Below are positions 1 to 7,601 of a stretch of DNA of 36,117 nucleotides, in pieces; the first letter of the stretch is position 1; the number at the start of each line of letters is the position of its first letter. The DNA is taken from assembly GCA_019455065.1 (NCBI GenBank), contig JACFNC010000023.1:1-36117 (forward strand), read 5' to 3'. The notes below the pieces were generated by a model. That model saw only the letters and a list, made by a program, of their open reading frames with translations. It ran no database searches and had not been told where the DNA came from. The stretch comes from Rhodospirillales bacterium. Its GTDB lineage: Bacteria; Pseudomonadota; Alphaproteobacteria; Rhodospirillales; Magnetospirillaceae. The translations under genes were made by a program, and so were the position numbers.

Positions 1-3
1 GGT

Positions 4-48
4 TGTCACCTATGTCTTAGGAACAATCTGTTACCTATGTATCCGGAC
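4..48. repeat. Two imperfect direct repeats, insertion-sequence-end-like
   Basis: Two copies of a roughly 20-base unit with the core ACCTATGT lie 25 bases apart: TGTCACCTATGTCTTAGGA at 4-22 and TGTTACCTATGTATCCGGA at 29-47. From memory, closely similar tandem motifs occur at the ends of integrase-core (IS3/IS481-like) insertion sequences in Rhodospirillaceae, so this may be the terminus of an element that continues beyond the left edge of the window. No transposase is visible here. The repeat itself is seen directly; the insertion-sequence reading is inference. Confidence 0.4.
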
Positions 49-63
49 TGGACAGCAGAAATT

Positions 64-138
64 TGGAGCGGGCGAAGGGATTCGAACCCTCGACCCCAAC
101 CTTGGCAAGGTTGTGCTCTACCCCTGAGCTACGCCCGC
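64..138 (-). tRNA. tRNA-Gly (anticodon GCC)
   Basis: Read on the minus strand this is a complete cloverleaf. The acceptor stem GCGGGCG pairs with CGCCCGC. The anticodon stem CAACC/GGTTG carries the loop TTGCCAA with anticodon GCC. The T arm contains GGTTCGAATCC. The 3' CCA is encoded (64-66). It decodes GGC and GGU glycine codons; GGC is heavily used in this genome. A good promoter lies about 35 bases upstream. No U-rich terminator follows; instead the insertion-sequence-like repeat begins within 20 bases of the 3' end, so the natural downstream region may have been replaced. Confidence 0.97.
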
Positions 139-173
139 TGAAGCGCCCGGCCCGGGACGACCGGAGGCCCCGG

Positions 174-201
174 ATAATACGCAAAGCCGCCGCGTTTGCA
201 A
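174..201 (-). promoter_or_regulatory. Housekeeping promoter of the tRNA-Gly gene
   Basis: On the minus strand a -35 box TTGCAA (196-201) is followed by a 16-base spacer and the -10 box TATTAT (174-179). Transcription would start near 167, about 30 bases before the mature tRNA 5' end. Both hexamers are close to the sigma-70 consensus and the AT-rich -10 stands out in this GC-rich DNA. Confidence 0.6.
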
Positions 202-371
202 GCATCCTCGTCGAAATTTTCGCGACGCCCCGCGCGGCCGGCCGATCGCGCCCGCGCGATCGCCCGCAAGCCCCGTTCGCTCTTGCCAGTCGGGCCTGTA
301 CGGTCCATGTATTTCCCTTGATCGTCTCGCTGGACGCGGCAAGCACAAGAAACGATTTTCGAAGGGGCATC

Positions 372-1295
372 ATGGACATCCTGTTTGGCAAGGGCGCGAA
401 CGCCGGGGGTGGCGCCGAGGGCGGCGCCCTGATCAAGGAAAGCGACACCCAGAACTTCATGGCCGACGTCATCCAGGCGTCGCAGCAGGTTCCGGTCATC
501 GTCGACTTCTGGGCGCCGTGGTGCGGCCCGTGCAAGCAGCTCGGGCCGATGCTGGAGAAGGCGGTGAAGGAGGCGCGCGGCGCCGTGCGCATGGTCAAGG
601 TCAACGTCGACCAGAACCAGGAACTGGCGGCGCAGCTGCGCGTGCAGTCGATTCCCGCGGTCTACGCCTTCAAGGGCGGGCGCCCGGTCGACGCCTTCGT
701 CGGCGCCCTGCCGGAGAGCCAGATCAAGTCGTTCGTCAAGCGCCTGATTACCGGCGGCGCGGCCGGCCCCACGCTCGACGACATTCTCGAGCAGGCCAAG
801 GAGATCATGGCCGAGGGCGACGTCGCCACCGCCGCCGAGATCTACCGCCAGGTGCTGGCCGAGGAGGCGGGCCATCCGGTGGCGCTGGCCGGGCTGATGC
901 GTTGCATGATCGCCGCCGGCGACGCCGCCGGGGCCGAGCGCATGCTCGACGATTTGCCGCCCGAGGCCGCCAAGCACCCCGACGTCGCCGCCGTGCGCAC
1001 CCAGCTCGAACTGGCGGCGCAGGCCGGCAAGGCGGGCTCGACCGCCGATCTCAGGCGCCGCCTGTCGGCCGACCCCGAAGACCACCAGGCGCGCTTCGAC
1101 CTCGCCCTCGCCTACTACGCCGCCGGCGAGCGCGAGGCCGCCGTCGACGAGCTGCTCGAGCTGGTACGCCGCGACCGCGCCTGGAACGAGGAAGGGGCGC
1201 GCAAGCAGCTGGTCAAGCTGTTCGAGGCGTTCGGCCCCACCGACCCGCTGACCGTGTCGGCGCGGCGGCGGCTGTCGTCGATCCTGTTCTCATAG
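372..1295 (+). CDS. cnoX: CnoX/YbbN family thioredoxin-TPR co-chaperone
   Basis: A 307-residue protein with an N-terminal thioredoxin fold (about residues 20-130) and a C-terminal tetratricopeptide-type helical region (about 135-300). The active site reads WCGPCK with C51 and C54, so it should be a redox-active thioredoxin, as reported for alphaproteobacterial CnoX and unlike E. coli YbbN, which lacks the canonical motif. CnoX protects substrates from oxidation and hands them to GroEL/ES and DnaK. The reading frame is open back to base 63, but the ATG at 372 fits the family N-terminus and avoids reading through the tRNA antisense. It is first in a four-gene operon, 16 bases ahead of the LON-domain gene. 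Confidence 0.92.
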   Translation: MDILFGKGANAGGGAEGGALIKESDTQNFMADVIQASQQVPVIVDFWAPWCGPCKQLGPMLEKAVKEARGAVRMVKVNVDQNQELAAQLRVQSIPAVYAFKGGRPVDAFVGALPESQIKSFVKRLITGGAAGPTLDDILEQAKEIMAEGDVATAAEIYRQVLAEEAGHPVALAGLMRCMIAAGDAAGAERMLDDLPPEAAKHPDVAAVRTQLELAAQAGKAGSTADLRRRLSADPEDHQARFDLALAYYAAGEREAAVDELLELVRRDRAWNEEGARKQLVKLFEAFGPTDPLTVSARRRLSSILFS

Positions 1296-1311
1296 CCTAC
1301 AGGGGGAACCC

Positions 1312-1974
1312 ATGGACGAGGGACCATTCGCGATACGCTTTGCCGATCTGCCGGTGGTCCTGCCCATCTTCCCGCTGAGCGGGGCGCTGCTGCTGCCGCA
1401 CGGGCGGTTGCCGCTCAACATCTTCGAGCCGCGCTATCTCAACATGACCCTCGACGCGCTGGGCCACGCGCGCATGATCGGCATGATCCAGCCCACCGAC
1501 CCCGACGCCGCCGAACCGGTTCCGGTCTATCCCACCGGCTGCGCCGGGCGCATCTCGTCGTTTGCCGAGACCGACGACGGGCGGTTGCAGATCACCCTGA
1601 CCGGGGTGTGCCGCTTCCGCATCAACAGTGAAATCGAGTCCGTGCGCGGCTATCGCCGGGTGATCGCCGACTACGCGCCCTTCGCCGGCGACCTCGAAGC
1701 GCCGGACGACGACGAGGGCATCGACCGCGAGCGCCTGCTGGCCGCCCTGCGCCCCTATTTCCGGCTGCGCGAGATGAAGGTCAACTGGGAGGTCATCGAG
1801 GACGCGCCCGCCACCGCGCTGGTCACCTCGCTGGCCATGCTGTGCCCCTTCGCCACCGCCGAGAAGCAGGCGCTGCTGGAGGCGCCGAGCCTGCGCCGGC
1901 GGGCCGAGGTGATGACCTCGTTGATGGAGATGGCCGTCTTCGACCAGGGCAGCCGCGGCACCGCCCGCCAATAA
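1312..1974 (+). CDS. LON substrate-binding domain protein (no protease)
   Basis: A 220-residue protein made almost entirely of the LON N-terminal (LAN) domain, recognisable from [19 protein letters not shown] and NIFEPRY near the start and the beta-rich then helical layout. It lacks the AAA and peptidase parts of Lon, so it may bind unfolded or specific proteins without degrading them. The family is widespread in alphaproteobacteria and its function is not established. The ATG is preceded by AGGGGGAA. It follows cnoX closely and is 34 bases ahead of the Trm112-like gene, suggesting cotranscription and a role linked to protein quality control; that link is inference. Confidence 0.9.
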   Translation: MDEGPFAIRFADLPVVLPIFPLSGALLLPHGRLPLNIFEPRYLNMTLDALGHARMIGMIQPTDPDAAEPVPVYPTGCAGRISSFAETDDGRLQITLTGVCRFRINSEIESVRGYRRVIADYAPFAGDLEAPDDDEGIDRERLLAALRPYFRLREMKVNWEVIEDAPATALVTSLAMLCPFATAEKQALLEAPSLRRRAEVMTSLMEMAVFDQGSRGTARQ

Positions 1975-2008
1975 TCGAACTGTTGCCGAAGAGAGACGAG
2001 AGAGAGAC

Positions 2009-2212
2009 ATGAACGAACGCACCCCCGGCATCGACCCGAAGCTGTTGGAGATCCTGGTCTGCCCGGTGACCAAGGGGCCGCTACGCTACGACGCGGCGCG
2101 CCAGGAGCTGATCAGCGAGAAGGCCGGCCTTGCCTATCCGATCCGCGACGGAATCCCCATCATGCTGCCGGACGAGGCGCGCCCGCTCGAACAGGAGACG
2201 CAAGCGCCATGA
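2009..2212 (+). CDS. Trm112/YcaR (UPF0434) family small protein
   Basis: A 67-residue protein with the family core [14 protein letters not shown] and the C-terminal [11 protein letters not shown] strand. Eukaryotic Trm112 is a zinc-binding activator of methyltransferases; the role of the short bacterial forms is not settled. E. coli YcaR has a CPxC motif plus a third cysteine. Here only the first cysteine remains (CPVT, and serine near the usual third position), so zinc binding by the classical site looks lost. The gene overlaps the next one by 4 bases (ATGA), which implies translational coupling. The purine-rich GAGAGAGA stretch before the ATG serves as ribosome binding site. Confidence 0.9.
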   Translation: MNERTPGIDPKLLEILVCPVTKGPLRYDAARQELISEKAGLAYPIRDGIPIMLPDEARPLEQETQAP

Positions 2213-2592
2213 GCGACGGCTTCGGTACCCGCCACTGGCCCGTCGAGATCCGCCACAAGAAAGAGCAGAAGGCGCTGGAGGTCGAGTTCAACGACGGCAA
2301 AACCTTCCTGCTGCCCGCGGAATACCTGCGCACCCAAAGCCCCTCGGCCGAGGTGCAGGGCCACAGCCCCGAGCAACGCCAGGTGGTCGGGGGGCGCCGG
2401 CACGTCGGCATCATCAACATCACCCCGGTCGGCAACTACGCCGTCCAGATCGCCTTCGACGACCTGCACGACACCGGCATCTACAGCTGGGACTATCTGT
2501 ACCATCTCGGCGAGAATCACGACGCCATCTGGGCCGGCTATCTGCGCGAACTGGAAGAGAAGGGCCTGACCCGCGACCCGCCCCGGCGGTGA
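2209..2592 (+). CDS. DUF971 (gamma-butyrobetaine hydroxylase N-terminal-like) protein
   Basis: A 127-residue stand-alone DUF971 protein: a WPVEIRH start, an [16 protein letters not shown] middle, and the closing [15 protein letters not shown] segment typical of the family. The fold also occurs as the N-terminal domain of gamma-butyrobetaine hydroxylase and fused to Mrp/HCF101 iron-sulfur carriers. No hydroxylase catalytic domain is present, so the product is not an oxygenase. It is last in the operon, coupled by the ATGA overlap to the Trm112-like gene, and ends 6 bases from the convergent hydroxylase gene. Function unknown; iron-sulfur or cofactor handling is only a guess from domain fusions. 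Confidence 0.88.
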   Translation: MSDGFGTRHWPVEIRHKKEQKALEVEFNDGKTFLLPAEYLRTQSPSAEVQGHSPEQRQVVGGRRHVGIINITPVGNYAVQIAFDDLHDTGIYSWDYLYHLGENHDAIWAGYLRELEEKGLTRDPPRR

Positions 2593-2598
2593 GCATCC

Positions 2599-3831
2599 CT
2601 ACGGCGCCTCGCCGCGCAGCAGGCGCGGCAGGTCGCCGGCCAGGCCCATGGCGTGGCGGGCGAACAGGCGCTTGAGCGGGGGCATGCGGTGCACCGCCGC
2701 GAGCCCCAGGTCCCGCACCAGCCTGAGCGGCGGAATGCGGTTGGAGAACAGGCGGTTGATGCCGTCGGTCATCGCCGCCATCAGCAGGTTGTCGAACCGC
2801 CGCCAGGCCTGGTAGCGGGCGAGGACGGCGGGGTCGCCGATGTCGAGACCGAGGCGGTGGCGCTCGACGACCAGTTCGGCGAGCGCGGCGACGTCGCGAA
2901 TGCCCATGTTCATCCCCTGGCCGGCGATGGGATGCAGGCCGTGGGCGGCGTCGCCGACCAGCGCCAGGCGCCGGTCCACGTAGCGGAGCGCCAGCCGCAG
3001 CCCCAGGGGATGCGAAAAGCGCGGACCATCGAGGGCGAGGTCGCCGAGAAAATCCCCGAACCGAAGGCGCAGCTCGGCCAGGAACCCCTCGTCGTCCTGG
3101 GCCAGGATGGCCGGCGCGAGGTCGGCGCGCTCGGCCCAGACGATGGACGACCGGTTTCCGGGCAGGGGCAGGATGGCGAACGGACCCGCGGGAAGGAACC
3201 GCTCGTGGGCGATGCCGCGGTGGGGGCGTTCATGGCCCACCGTGCAGACGATGCCGTGCTGGCCGTAGTCCCAGTCGACGACGCCGATGCCCGCCTGCCG
3301 GCGCACGGCCGAATTGCGGCCGTCGGCGGCGACCACCAGGGCGGCGGCGAGCGTGCGGCCGTCGTCCAGCCACGCGTGCGCCCGGTCGGTGTCGCGCGAC
3401 AGCTCGGCGAGGCGGGCGGGGGCGTACAGGGTGACAGAGGGCAGCGCAGCCATGCGCGCAAGCAGGGCGCGCCGCAGCACCCGGTTTTCGGCCATCCAGC
3501 CGAACGGCCGGTCGTCGCGCACCTCGGCGCCGTATTGGAGGAACAGCGGGGAGTCGCCCTCGGTCACCCGGATGTCGAGGATCGGCTGGGCGTGCGGGGC
3601 GACACCGGTCCACACGCCGACCGCGGCGAGGGCGTTGCGCGCCGTCAGCGCCACGGCCGAGGCGCGGCCGTCATATTCCGGCCGCACCAGTCGCGCCGGA
3701 TCCTCATGATCGACCACCGCCACCCGCAGCCCCGCCTGCCCGAGCGCGCAGGCGAGCGCACCGCCGACCAGGCCGCCGCCGACGATCAGTACGTCATGGA
3801 CCGTGGCGGACGCGGGCGAACAGGCGGACAT
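2599..3831 (-). CDS. UbiH/UbiF/COQ6 family FAD-dependent hydroxylase
   Basis: A 410-residue flavoprotein monooxygenase, the usual length for ubiquinone ring hydroxylases. It starts with the FAD dinucleotide motif VLIVGGGLVGGALACALGQ and has the family signature LVGDAAHGLHPIAGQGMNMG about two-thirds along, where GD contacts FAD ribose. UbiH-type enzymes add hydroxyls to the C1, C5 or C6 position of the ubiquinone precursor at the inner membrane; sequence alone does not tell which position. The frame is open further upstream, but the ATG at 3831 gives the standard N-terminus. It lies 38 bases downstream of the AsmA-family gene, likely in one transcript. Confidence 0.88.
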   Translation of the reverse strand: MSACSPASATVHDVLIVGGGLVGGALACALGQAGLRVAVVDHEDPARLVRPEYDGRASAVALTARNALAAVGVWTGVAPHAQPILDIRVTEGDSPLFLQYGAEVRDDRPFGWMAENRVLRRALLARMAALPSVTLYAPARLAELSRDTDRAHAWLDDGRTLAAALVVAADGRNSAVRRQAGIGVVDWDYGQHGIVCTVGHERPHRGIAHERFLPAGPFAILPLPGNRSSIVWAERADLAPAILAQDDEGFLAELRLRFGDFLGDLALDGPRFSHPLGLRLALRYVDRRLALVGDAAHGLHPIAGQGMNMGIRDVAALAELVVERHRLGLDIGDPAVLARYQAWRRFDNLLMAAMTDGINRLFSNRIPPLRLVRDLGLAAVHRMPPLKRLFARHAMGLAGDLPRLLRGEAP

Positions 3832-3869
3832 GGCCTCAGCTTGGAGCGACGGCGGCGCGCGTGTCCGGC

Positions 3870-5858
3870 TCAGCGCCCGAAAAGCTTCGACGGGTCGATG
3901 GGCAGGGGCAGCGGCGACGGCGAAGCGGGCGCCGCGCCGGCCGCGCCCTCGGTCGCCTGCCCCGTCCCCGGCAGCGCCGGCAGCTTGCCGCCCACCGCCC
4001 GTTCCACCGCCTTGCCGATACCCGACTGCATGGCGCCCGCGAGGTCGGGGCGGTAGGACAGGTTGCTCCACGGCCCCTCGACGATCACCGGCACCATGAT
4101 CCCGGCAAGGTCGGCTTGGCCGCCCTGGCCCTCGAGGCTGGCCACCGCCTTGGGCTCGACGCGGTAGCTGAGGGTGCGGCGCGGCAGGTCGACGGTGCCC
4201 GCCCCCGCCACCCGCAGCAGCGGCGATTTCAGGGACAGGTCGCGGTTGCTGACGATGCCCTTGGCGATGCTATAGCTGCCCGAAAGCTCGGCGAAATCGG
4301 TTTTCTGGGCTCCCGAAACGTCGGCGAAGGCGGTGGTGACGTTGCGCACCATGGCCGCCAGGTTGATGCCGCGGATGGCGCCGTCGAGAAAGGCCACCGA
4401 CCCCTTGCCGGCCAAAGAGGCGACGATCTCGCGCTGGCTGCGCCCCCGCCCCGCGGCCTGCAGGTCGGCGTTGGCGGTGCCCTCGAGCCGGTCGAAATCG
4501 GCGGCGGCGGAAAGCAGCGGCGCGGCCTGCACGCCATTCAACGACAGCGCCGCGTCCAGCCCCAGACCGCTGCCGGAACCGTCGAGGACCAGCCGCCCCT
4601 TGCCGACGCCTTGATAGAGCGCCAGCTCGTCGAGGTCGGCGTTCAGGCGTCCGTTGGCCAGCCGCAGCCTGAGGGCGCTGCGCCCCACCTCGATCTTGCG
4701 CATGCGGATGGATTGCGCGGTGAGGTTGAAGTCGGCGTCGGCGCTCTTGAGGGCGGAGGCGTCGATGGGTTCGTCGCTCCAGTCCGCGGGCTGGGCATGG
4801 CCCGAGGCGGCGCCCGGCGTCCCGGCCTCCTCGGGCGGCAGGTAGGGGTTGAGGTCGAGAGCCTCGACGGCGAGCTTGCCGGCCAATCGCGGCCGCGCCC
4901 CGCCGGTGTCGACCGAAAGGTCGCCCGTGGCCCTGATGGCGTCGAACGCGATCGCCGCCTCGGTAAAGGCGACGCGCGGCCCCGCCGCGACCAGCTTGCC
5001 CTTGATCGACAGCGGACCGAAGCCGCCGCCCGGCATGGCCAGCGGATTGCCCGTCCACGCCGCCAGGGCGCGCAGGCTCGGTACGGAGAGGTCGACGGCG
5101 CCGGCGGCCCCGGCCTTGGCGCCGCCGGTCGCCTCGCCCTTGAACGCCAGCGTCACCGCCTCGGCCGCCACCGAGGCGTCGACCGGCGACGTTCCGCCTT
5201 CGATCACGGCGCGCGGCCGAACCACGTTCAGGGCCACCCTGACCGGCTTGCCGCGCCAGTTCAGACCGCCGTCCGCCGACAAGGGCTGGTCGAGACTGTC
5301 GAGCCGTAGCGCGAGGTCGACCCCGTCCACCTCCTCGTGAAGTCCCGACCGCGCGTCGGCGTAGCTGACTCGGCCGTCGACGATGCGCACGTCGCCCAGC
5401 CGGATGTCGGCAGGGGCCCCGCCCCCCGCCGTCCCGCCGGCAGGCCGGCTTGCCGTGCCCGCCTCGGCGCCCGTCTCGAAAACCCAGTTGGCACGGCCCT
5501 TGCGGTCGATCTCGAGCGCCACCACCGGTGCCGTCAGCACGAAGGCGTCGACCTCGACACGGCCGGACAGCAGGGGAAACAGCCGTAGCTGGATGTCCAG
5601 GGACTTCAGCCGCAACATGTCCTTGGCGGCAAAGCCGGGCGGATTCGCCAGCGCCACGTCGGCGACTTGCACCGCCAGCGCCGGAAACACCGACACATCC
5701 ACGTCGCCGGCGATGGTGAGGTCGCGGCCGGTGGCCGCCTTCACCGCCGCCGCCGCCTCGTTCTTGATGCGCTCGGCCGGAACCAGGGCGGGCAGGGCGA
5801 GCACGGCGGCCGCGACGAGGACGATGAGTCCGGCGATGACGACGAGCGCTTTCTTCAT
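3870..5858 (-). CDS. AsmA-family envelope protein
   Basis: A 662-residue protein with one N-terminal membrane anchor (about residues 3-25) followed by a large, glycine/alanine-rich beta-repeat periplasmic region. The N-terminal AsmA domain is recognisable from TGRDLTIAGDVDVSVFPALA and NPPGF. The C-terminal AsmA_2 type part covers roughly 430-620 and ends in a GPWSNLSYRPDL segment typical of the family. AsmA-like proteins belong to the bridge-like lipid transfer group thought to move phospholipid between inner and outer membrane. The proline-rich tail (about 625-650) is low complexity. It is transcribed away from the amtB regulatory region, probably together with the UbiH-family gene. Confidence 0.9.
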   Translation of the reverse strand: MKKALVVIAGLIVLVAAAVLALPALVPAERIKNEAAAAVKAATGRDLTIAGDVDVSVFPALAVQVADVALANPPGFAAKDMLRLKSLDIQLRLFPLLSGRVEVDAFVLTAPVVALEIDRKGRANWVFETGAEAGTASRPAGGTAGGGAPADIRLGDVRIVDGRVSYADARSGLHEEVDGVDLALRLDSLDQPLSADGGLNWRGKPVRVALNVVRPRAVIEGGTSPVDASVAAEAVTLAFKGEATGGAKAGAAGAVDLSVPSLRALAAWTGNPLAMPGGGFGPLSIKGKLVAAGPRVAFTEAAIAFDAIRATGDLSVDTGGARPRLAGKLAVEALDLNPYLPPEEAGTPGAASGHAQPADWSDEPIDASALKSADADFNLTAQSIRMRKIEVGRSALRLRLANGRLNADLDELALYQGVGKGRLVLDGSGSGLGLDAALSLNGVQAAPLLSAAADFDRLEGTANADLQAAGRGRSQREIVASLAGKGSVAFLDGAIRGINLAAMVRNVTTAFADVSGAQKTDFAELSGSYSIAKGIVSNRDLSLKSPLLRVAGAGTVDLPRRTLSYRVEPKAVASLEGQGGQADLAGIMVPVIVEGPWSNLSYRPDLAGAMQSGIGKAVERAVGGKLPALPGTGQATEGAAGAAPASPSPLPLPIDPSKLFGR

Positions 5859-6059
5859 GGTCCGCGGCTCCAGCCTTGATTGCCTTGCGGCAACGAGGCT
5901 AGCGCGTTTTCGCTACGGATGCGACGCCGATGGACCTTTGGGGCGCCGAACATGGCGAATGGCCGGTACCCCGCCGCACGTCCTACCCCGCACGGTGACG
6001 CGGGCACTCGCAATAGCCGCCAACGGCGGGCCGCTCGACGGTACCATCGATGGCGTTTC

Positions 6060-6150
6060 TCGGCCGCCACGGAAACAGCCGGACGGCCGATTGTCGAGTT
6101 GCTTCCTCCTCTTGCGAACTTGGCCCGGAGGTGACTCCGGGCTTCTTTTT
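6060..6150 (+). ncRNA. Candidate trans-acting small RNA with anti-Shine-Dalgarno loop
   Basis: Three hairpins follow each other on the plus strand. Hairpin 1 has a perfect 7-bp stem TCGGCCG (6060-6066)/CGGCCGA (6084-6090). Hairpin 2 (6094-6123) has about nine pairs with one bulge and exposes the loop TTCCTCCTCTT (6103-6113), which is complementary to ribosome binding sites. Hairpin 3 is an intrinsic terminator. This layout resembles the alphaproteobacterial alpha-r14/'cuckoo' RNAs, whose loops carry CCUCCUC-type anti-SD motifs; membership is inference. No coding gene precedes the terminator on this strand, and the amtB promoter lies downstream of it, so the transcript would be independent. 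The true 5' end and promoter were not identified; 5859-6059 otherwise shows nothing recognisable. Confidence 0.5.
6123..6150 (+). terminator. Intrinsic terminator upstream of amtB
   Basis: An 8-bp perfect stem GCCCGGAG (6123-6130)/CTCCGGGC (6135-6142) with loop GTGA is followed directly by TTCTTTTT (6143-6150). The T tract is only on the plus strand, so it terminates rightward transcription. As no coding sequence precedes it, it most likely ends the candidate small RNA and insulates the sigma-54 promoter from upstream transcription. Confidence 0.85.
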
Positions 6151-6196
6151 GCACAAATAATAGGCTGACCCGATGGGCCTGTTCGTTTTTTGTGCA
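6150..6196 (+). promoter_or_regulatory. Inverted TGCACAAA/TTTGTGCA pair, possible NtrC enhancer
   Basis: TGCACAAA (6150-6157) and TTTGTGCA (6189-6196) form a perfect 8-base dyad whose arms are about 39-41 bases apart, near four helical turns. NtrC half-sites contain GCAC/GTGC. The arms sit about 125 and 80 bases upstream of the predicted sigma-54 start, the usual range for an enhancer. Classical NtrC sites have half-sites only about 7 bases apart, so each arm may instead be a lone degenerate half-site. Confidence 0.35.
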
Positions 6197-6248
6197 TCCG
6201 AGGCGCCGCGAGCGCCGGCCGGAGGCGGGCCGTCCGCCGTTCCCGGAT

Positions 6249-6265
6249 TTGGCACGCTTCTTGTT
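6249..6265 (+). promoter_or_regulatory. Sigma-54 promoter of amtB
   Basis: TTGGCACG (6249-6256), four bases, then TTGTT (6261-6265) matches the RpoN -24/-12 consensus TGGCACG-N4-TTGC(A/T), with the invariant GG of -24 and one deviation (T for C) in the -12 element. Transcription would start near 6275, about 27 bases before the amtB ATG. Ammonium transporter genes are classical NtrC/RpoN targets under nitrogen limitation. Confidence 0.8.
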
Positions 6266-6301
6266 TGGTGTGCCCCGACCGTAGCGTGATCGGGGGTACC
6301 G

Positions 6302-7588
6302 ATGAAGACGATTGCGAGACCGCTGATGCTGGCCGGCGGAGTGATCCTTGGCCTTGTGGCCCAACCGGCCGCCGCCGCCGAACCCGGCCTGGACGCCGGC
6401 GACACCGCCTGGATGCTCACCTCCACCGCCCTGGTGCTGATGATGACCATTCCGGGACTGGCGCTGTTCTATGGCGGCATGGTGCGCAAGAAGAACGTGC
6501 TGGCGATGGCCATGCAGAGCTTCGCCATCGCCGCCCTGGCCAGCGTGCTGTGGGCGGTGGCCGGCTACAGCCTGGCCTTCACCGAGGGCAACGCCTTTAT
6601 CGGCGGGCTCGGCAAGGCGATGCTGGCGGGCGTCACCGTGGACGCCCTGACCGGCACGGTGCCCGAGACGGTGTTCATCACCTTCCAGATGGCCTTCGCC
6701 ATCATCACCCCCGCGCTCATCACCGGCGCCTTCGCCGATCGCATGAAGTTCTCGTCAATGCTGCTGTTCAGCGGCCTGTGGCTGCTCGTCGTCTACGTGC
6801 CGGTGGCCCATTGGGTGTGGGGCGGCGGCTTCCTCGGCTCGGGCGGCGTTCTCGACTATGCCGGCGGCACGGTGGTCCACATCAACGCCGGCGTCGCCGG
6901 GCTGGTCGCCGCCCTGGTGGTGGGTCCGCGCAAGGGCTACGGCACGGAAAACCTGGCACCGCATAACCTCACACTATCGGTGATCGGGGCGGCGCTGCTG
7001 TGGGTGGGATGGTTCGGGTTCAACGCCGGCTCGGCGCTGGCCGCCGACGGCCGCGCCGGCATGGCCATGGTGGTGACCCAGATCGCCGCCGCCGGCGCCG
7101 CCCTGTCGTGGATGCTCGCCGAATGGGCGGTGCGCGGAAAGCCGAGCGTCCTCGGCATCGTCTCCGGCGCCGTCGGCGGCCTGGTGGCCATCACCCCGGC
7201 GTCCGGTTTCGTGGCCCCGGGCGGCGCCCTGGTCATCGGCCTCGCCGCCGGGCTGGCCTGTTATTGGGGGGCCACCGGGCTGAAGCACATGTTCAAGTAC
7301 GACGACTCGCTGGACTGCTTCGGCGTCCACGGCATCGGCGGCATCGTCGGCGCGGTGCTGACCGGGGTGTTCGCGGTCGAGGCCATCGGCGGCACCCCCG
7401 GCCTGCTCGAGGGCAATCCCGGACAGGTGGGAATCCAGGTCTACGGCGTGCTGGCGACCATCGCCTGGTGCGTCGTGGCCTCGTGGGCCATTCTGATGCT
7501 GATCCGCGGCACCATCGGCCTGCGCGTCGGTGCCGACGAGGAGCGTGAGGGCCTGGATCTCAGCCTGCACGGCGAAACCGTTCACTGA
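6302..7588 (+). CDS. amtB: Ammonium transporter Amt
   Basis: A 428-residue Amt/MEP/Rh channel that imports ammonium. A cleavable signal sequence (about 1-25, ending AAAAE) is followed by eleven expected membrane helices. The family signature GLALFYGGMVRKKN is present. The twin pore histidines are H193 (VVHINAG) and H343 (GVHGIGG). The C-terminal cytoplasmic tail (RGTIGLRVGADEEREGLD) is the part that contacts the PII protein GlnK. Start chosen at ATG 6302, preceded by CGGGGG. In most relatives glnK lies directly upstream and is cotranscribed; here no PII gene is present in the window, so its regulator must be encoded elsewhere. Expression is expected to be nitrogen-controlled through the sigma-54 promoter. 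Confidence 0.97.
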   Translation: MKTIARPLMLAGGVILGLVAQPAAAAEPGLDAGDTAWMLTSTALVLMMTIPGLALFYGGMVRKKNVLAMAMQSFAIAALASVLWAVAGYSLAFTEGNAFIGGLGKAMLAGVTVDALTGTVPETVFITFQMAFAIITPALITGAFADRMKFSSMLLFSGLWLLVVYVPVAHWVWGGGFLGSGGVLDYAGGTVVHINAGVAGLVAALVVGPRKGYGTENLAPHNLTLSVIGAALLWVGWFGFNAGSALAADGRAGMAMVVTQIAAAGAALSWMLAEWAVRGKPSVLGIVSGAVGGLVAITPASGFVAPGGALVIGLAAGLACYWGATGLKHMFKYDDSLDCFGVHGIGGIVGAVLTGVFAVEAIGGTPGLLEGNPGQVGIQVYGVLATIAWCVVASWAILMLIRGTIGLRVGADEEREGLDLSLHGETVH

Positions 7589-7601
7589 GCGTTGGCGCTC
7601 A
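7586..7601. other. Hairpin spanning both stop codons of convergent amtB and MFS genes
   Basis: TGAGCG (7586-7591), loop TTGG, CGCTCA (7596-7601) form a perfect 6-bp stem whose outer triplets are the TGA stop codons of the two converging genes. There is no T tract on either strand, so it is at best a factor-dependent or 3'-protecting structure rather than an intrinsic terminator. Confidence 0.3.

Noticed and set aside
35-604. Open frame of 189 codons crossing the tRNA on the minus strand
   Set aside because: It reads through the tRNA gene and antisense to cnoX and shows no protein-like pattern.
2653-5309. Long plus-strand frames opposite the UbiH-family and AsmA genes
   Set aside because: Histidine/glutamine/arginine-rich antisense translations with no motif; the minus-strand genes are certain.
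5859-6059. Small coding gene before the amtB region
   Set aside because: The short open frames here lack a ribosome binding site and any recognisable domain; the region looks non-coding.
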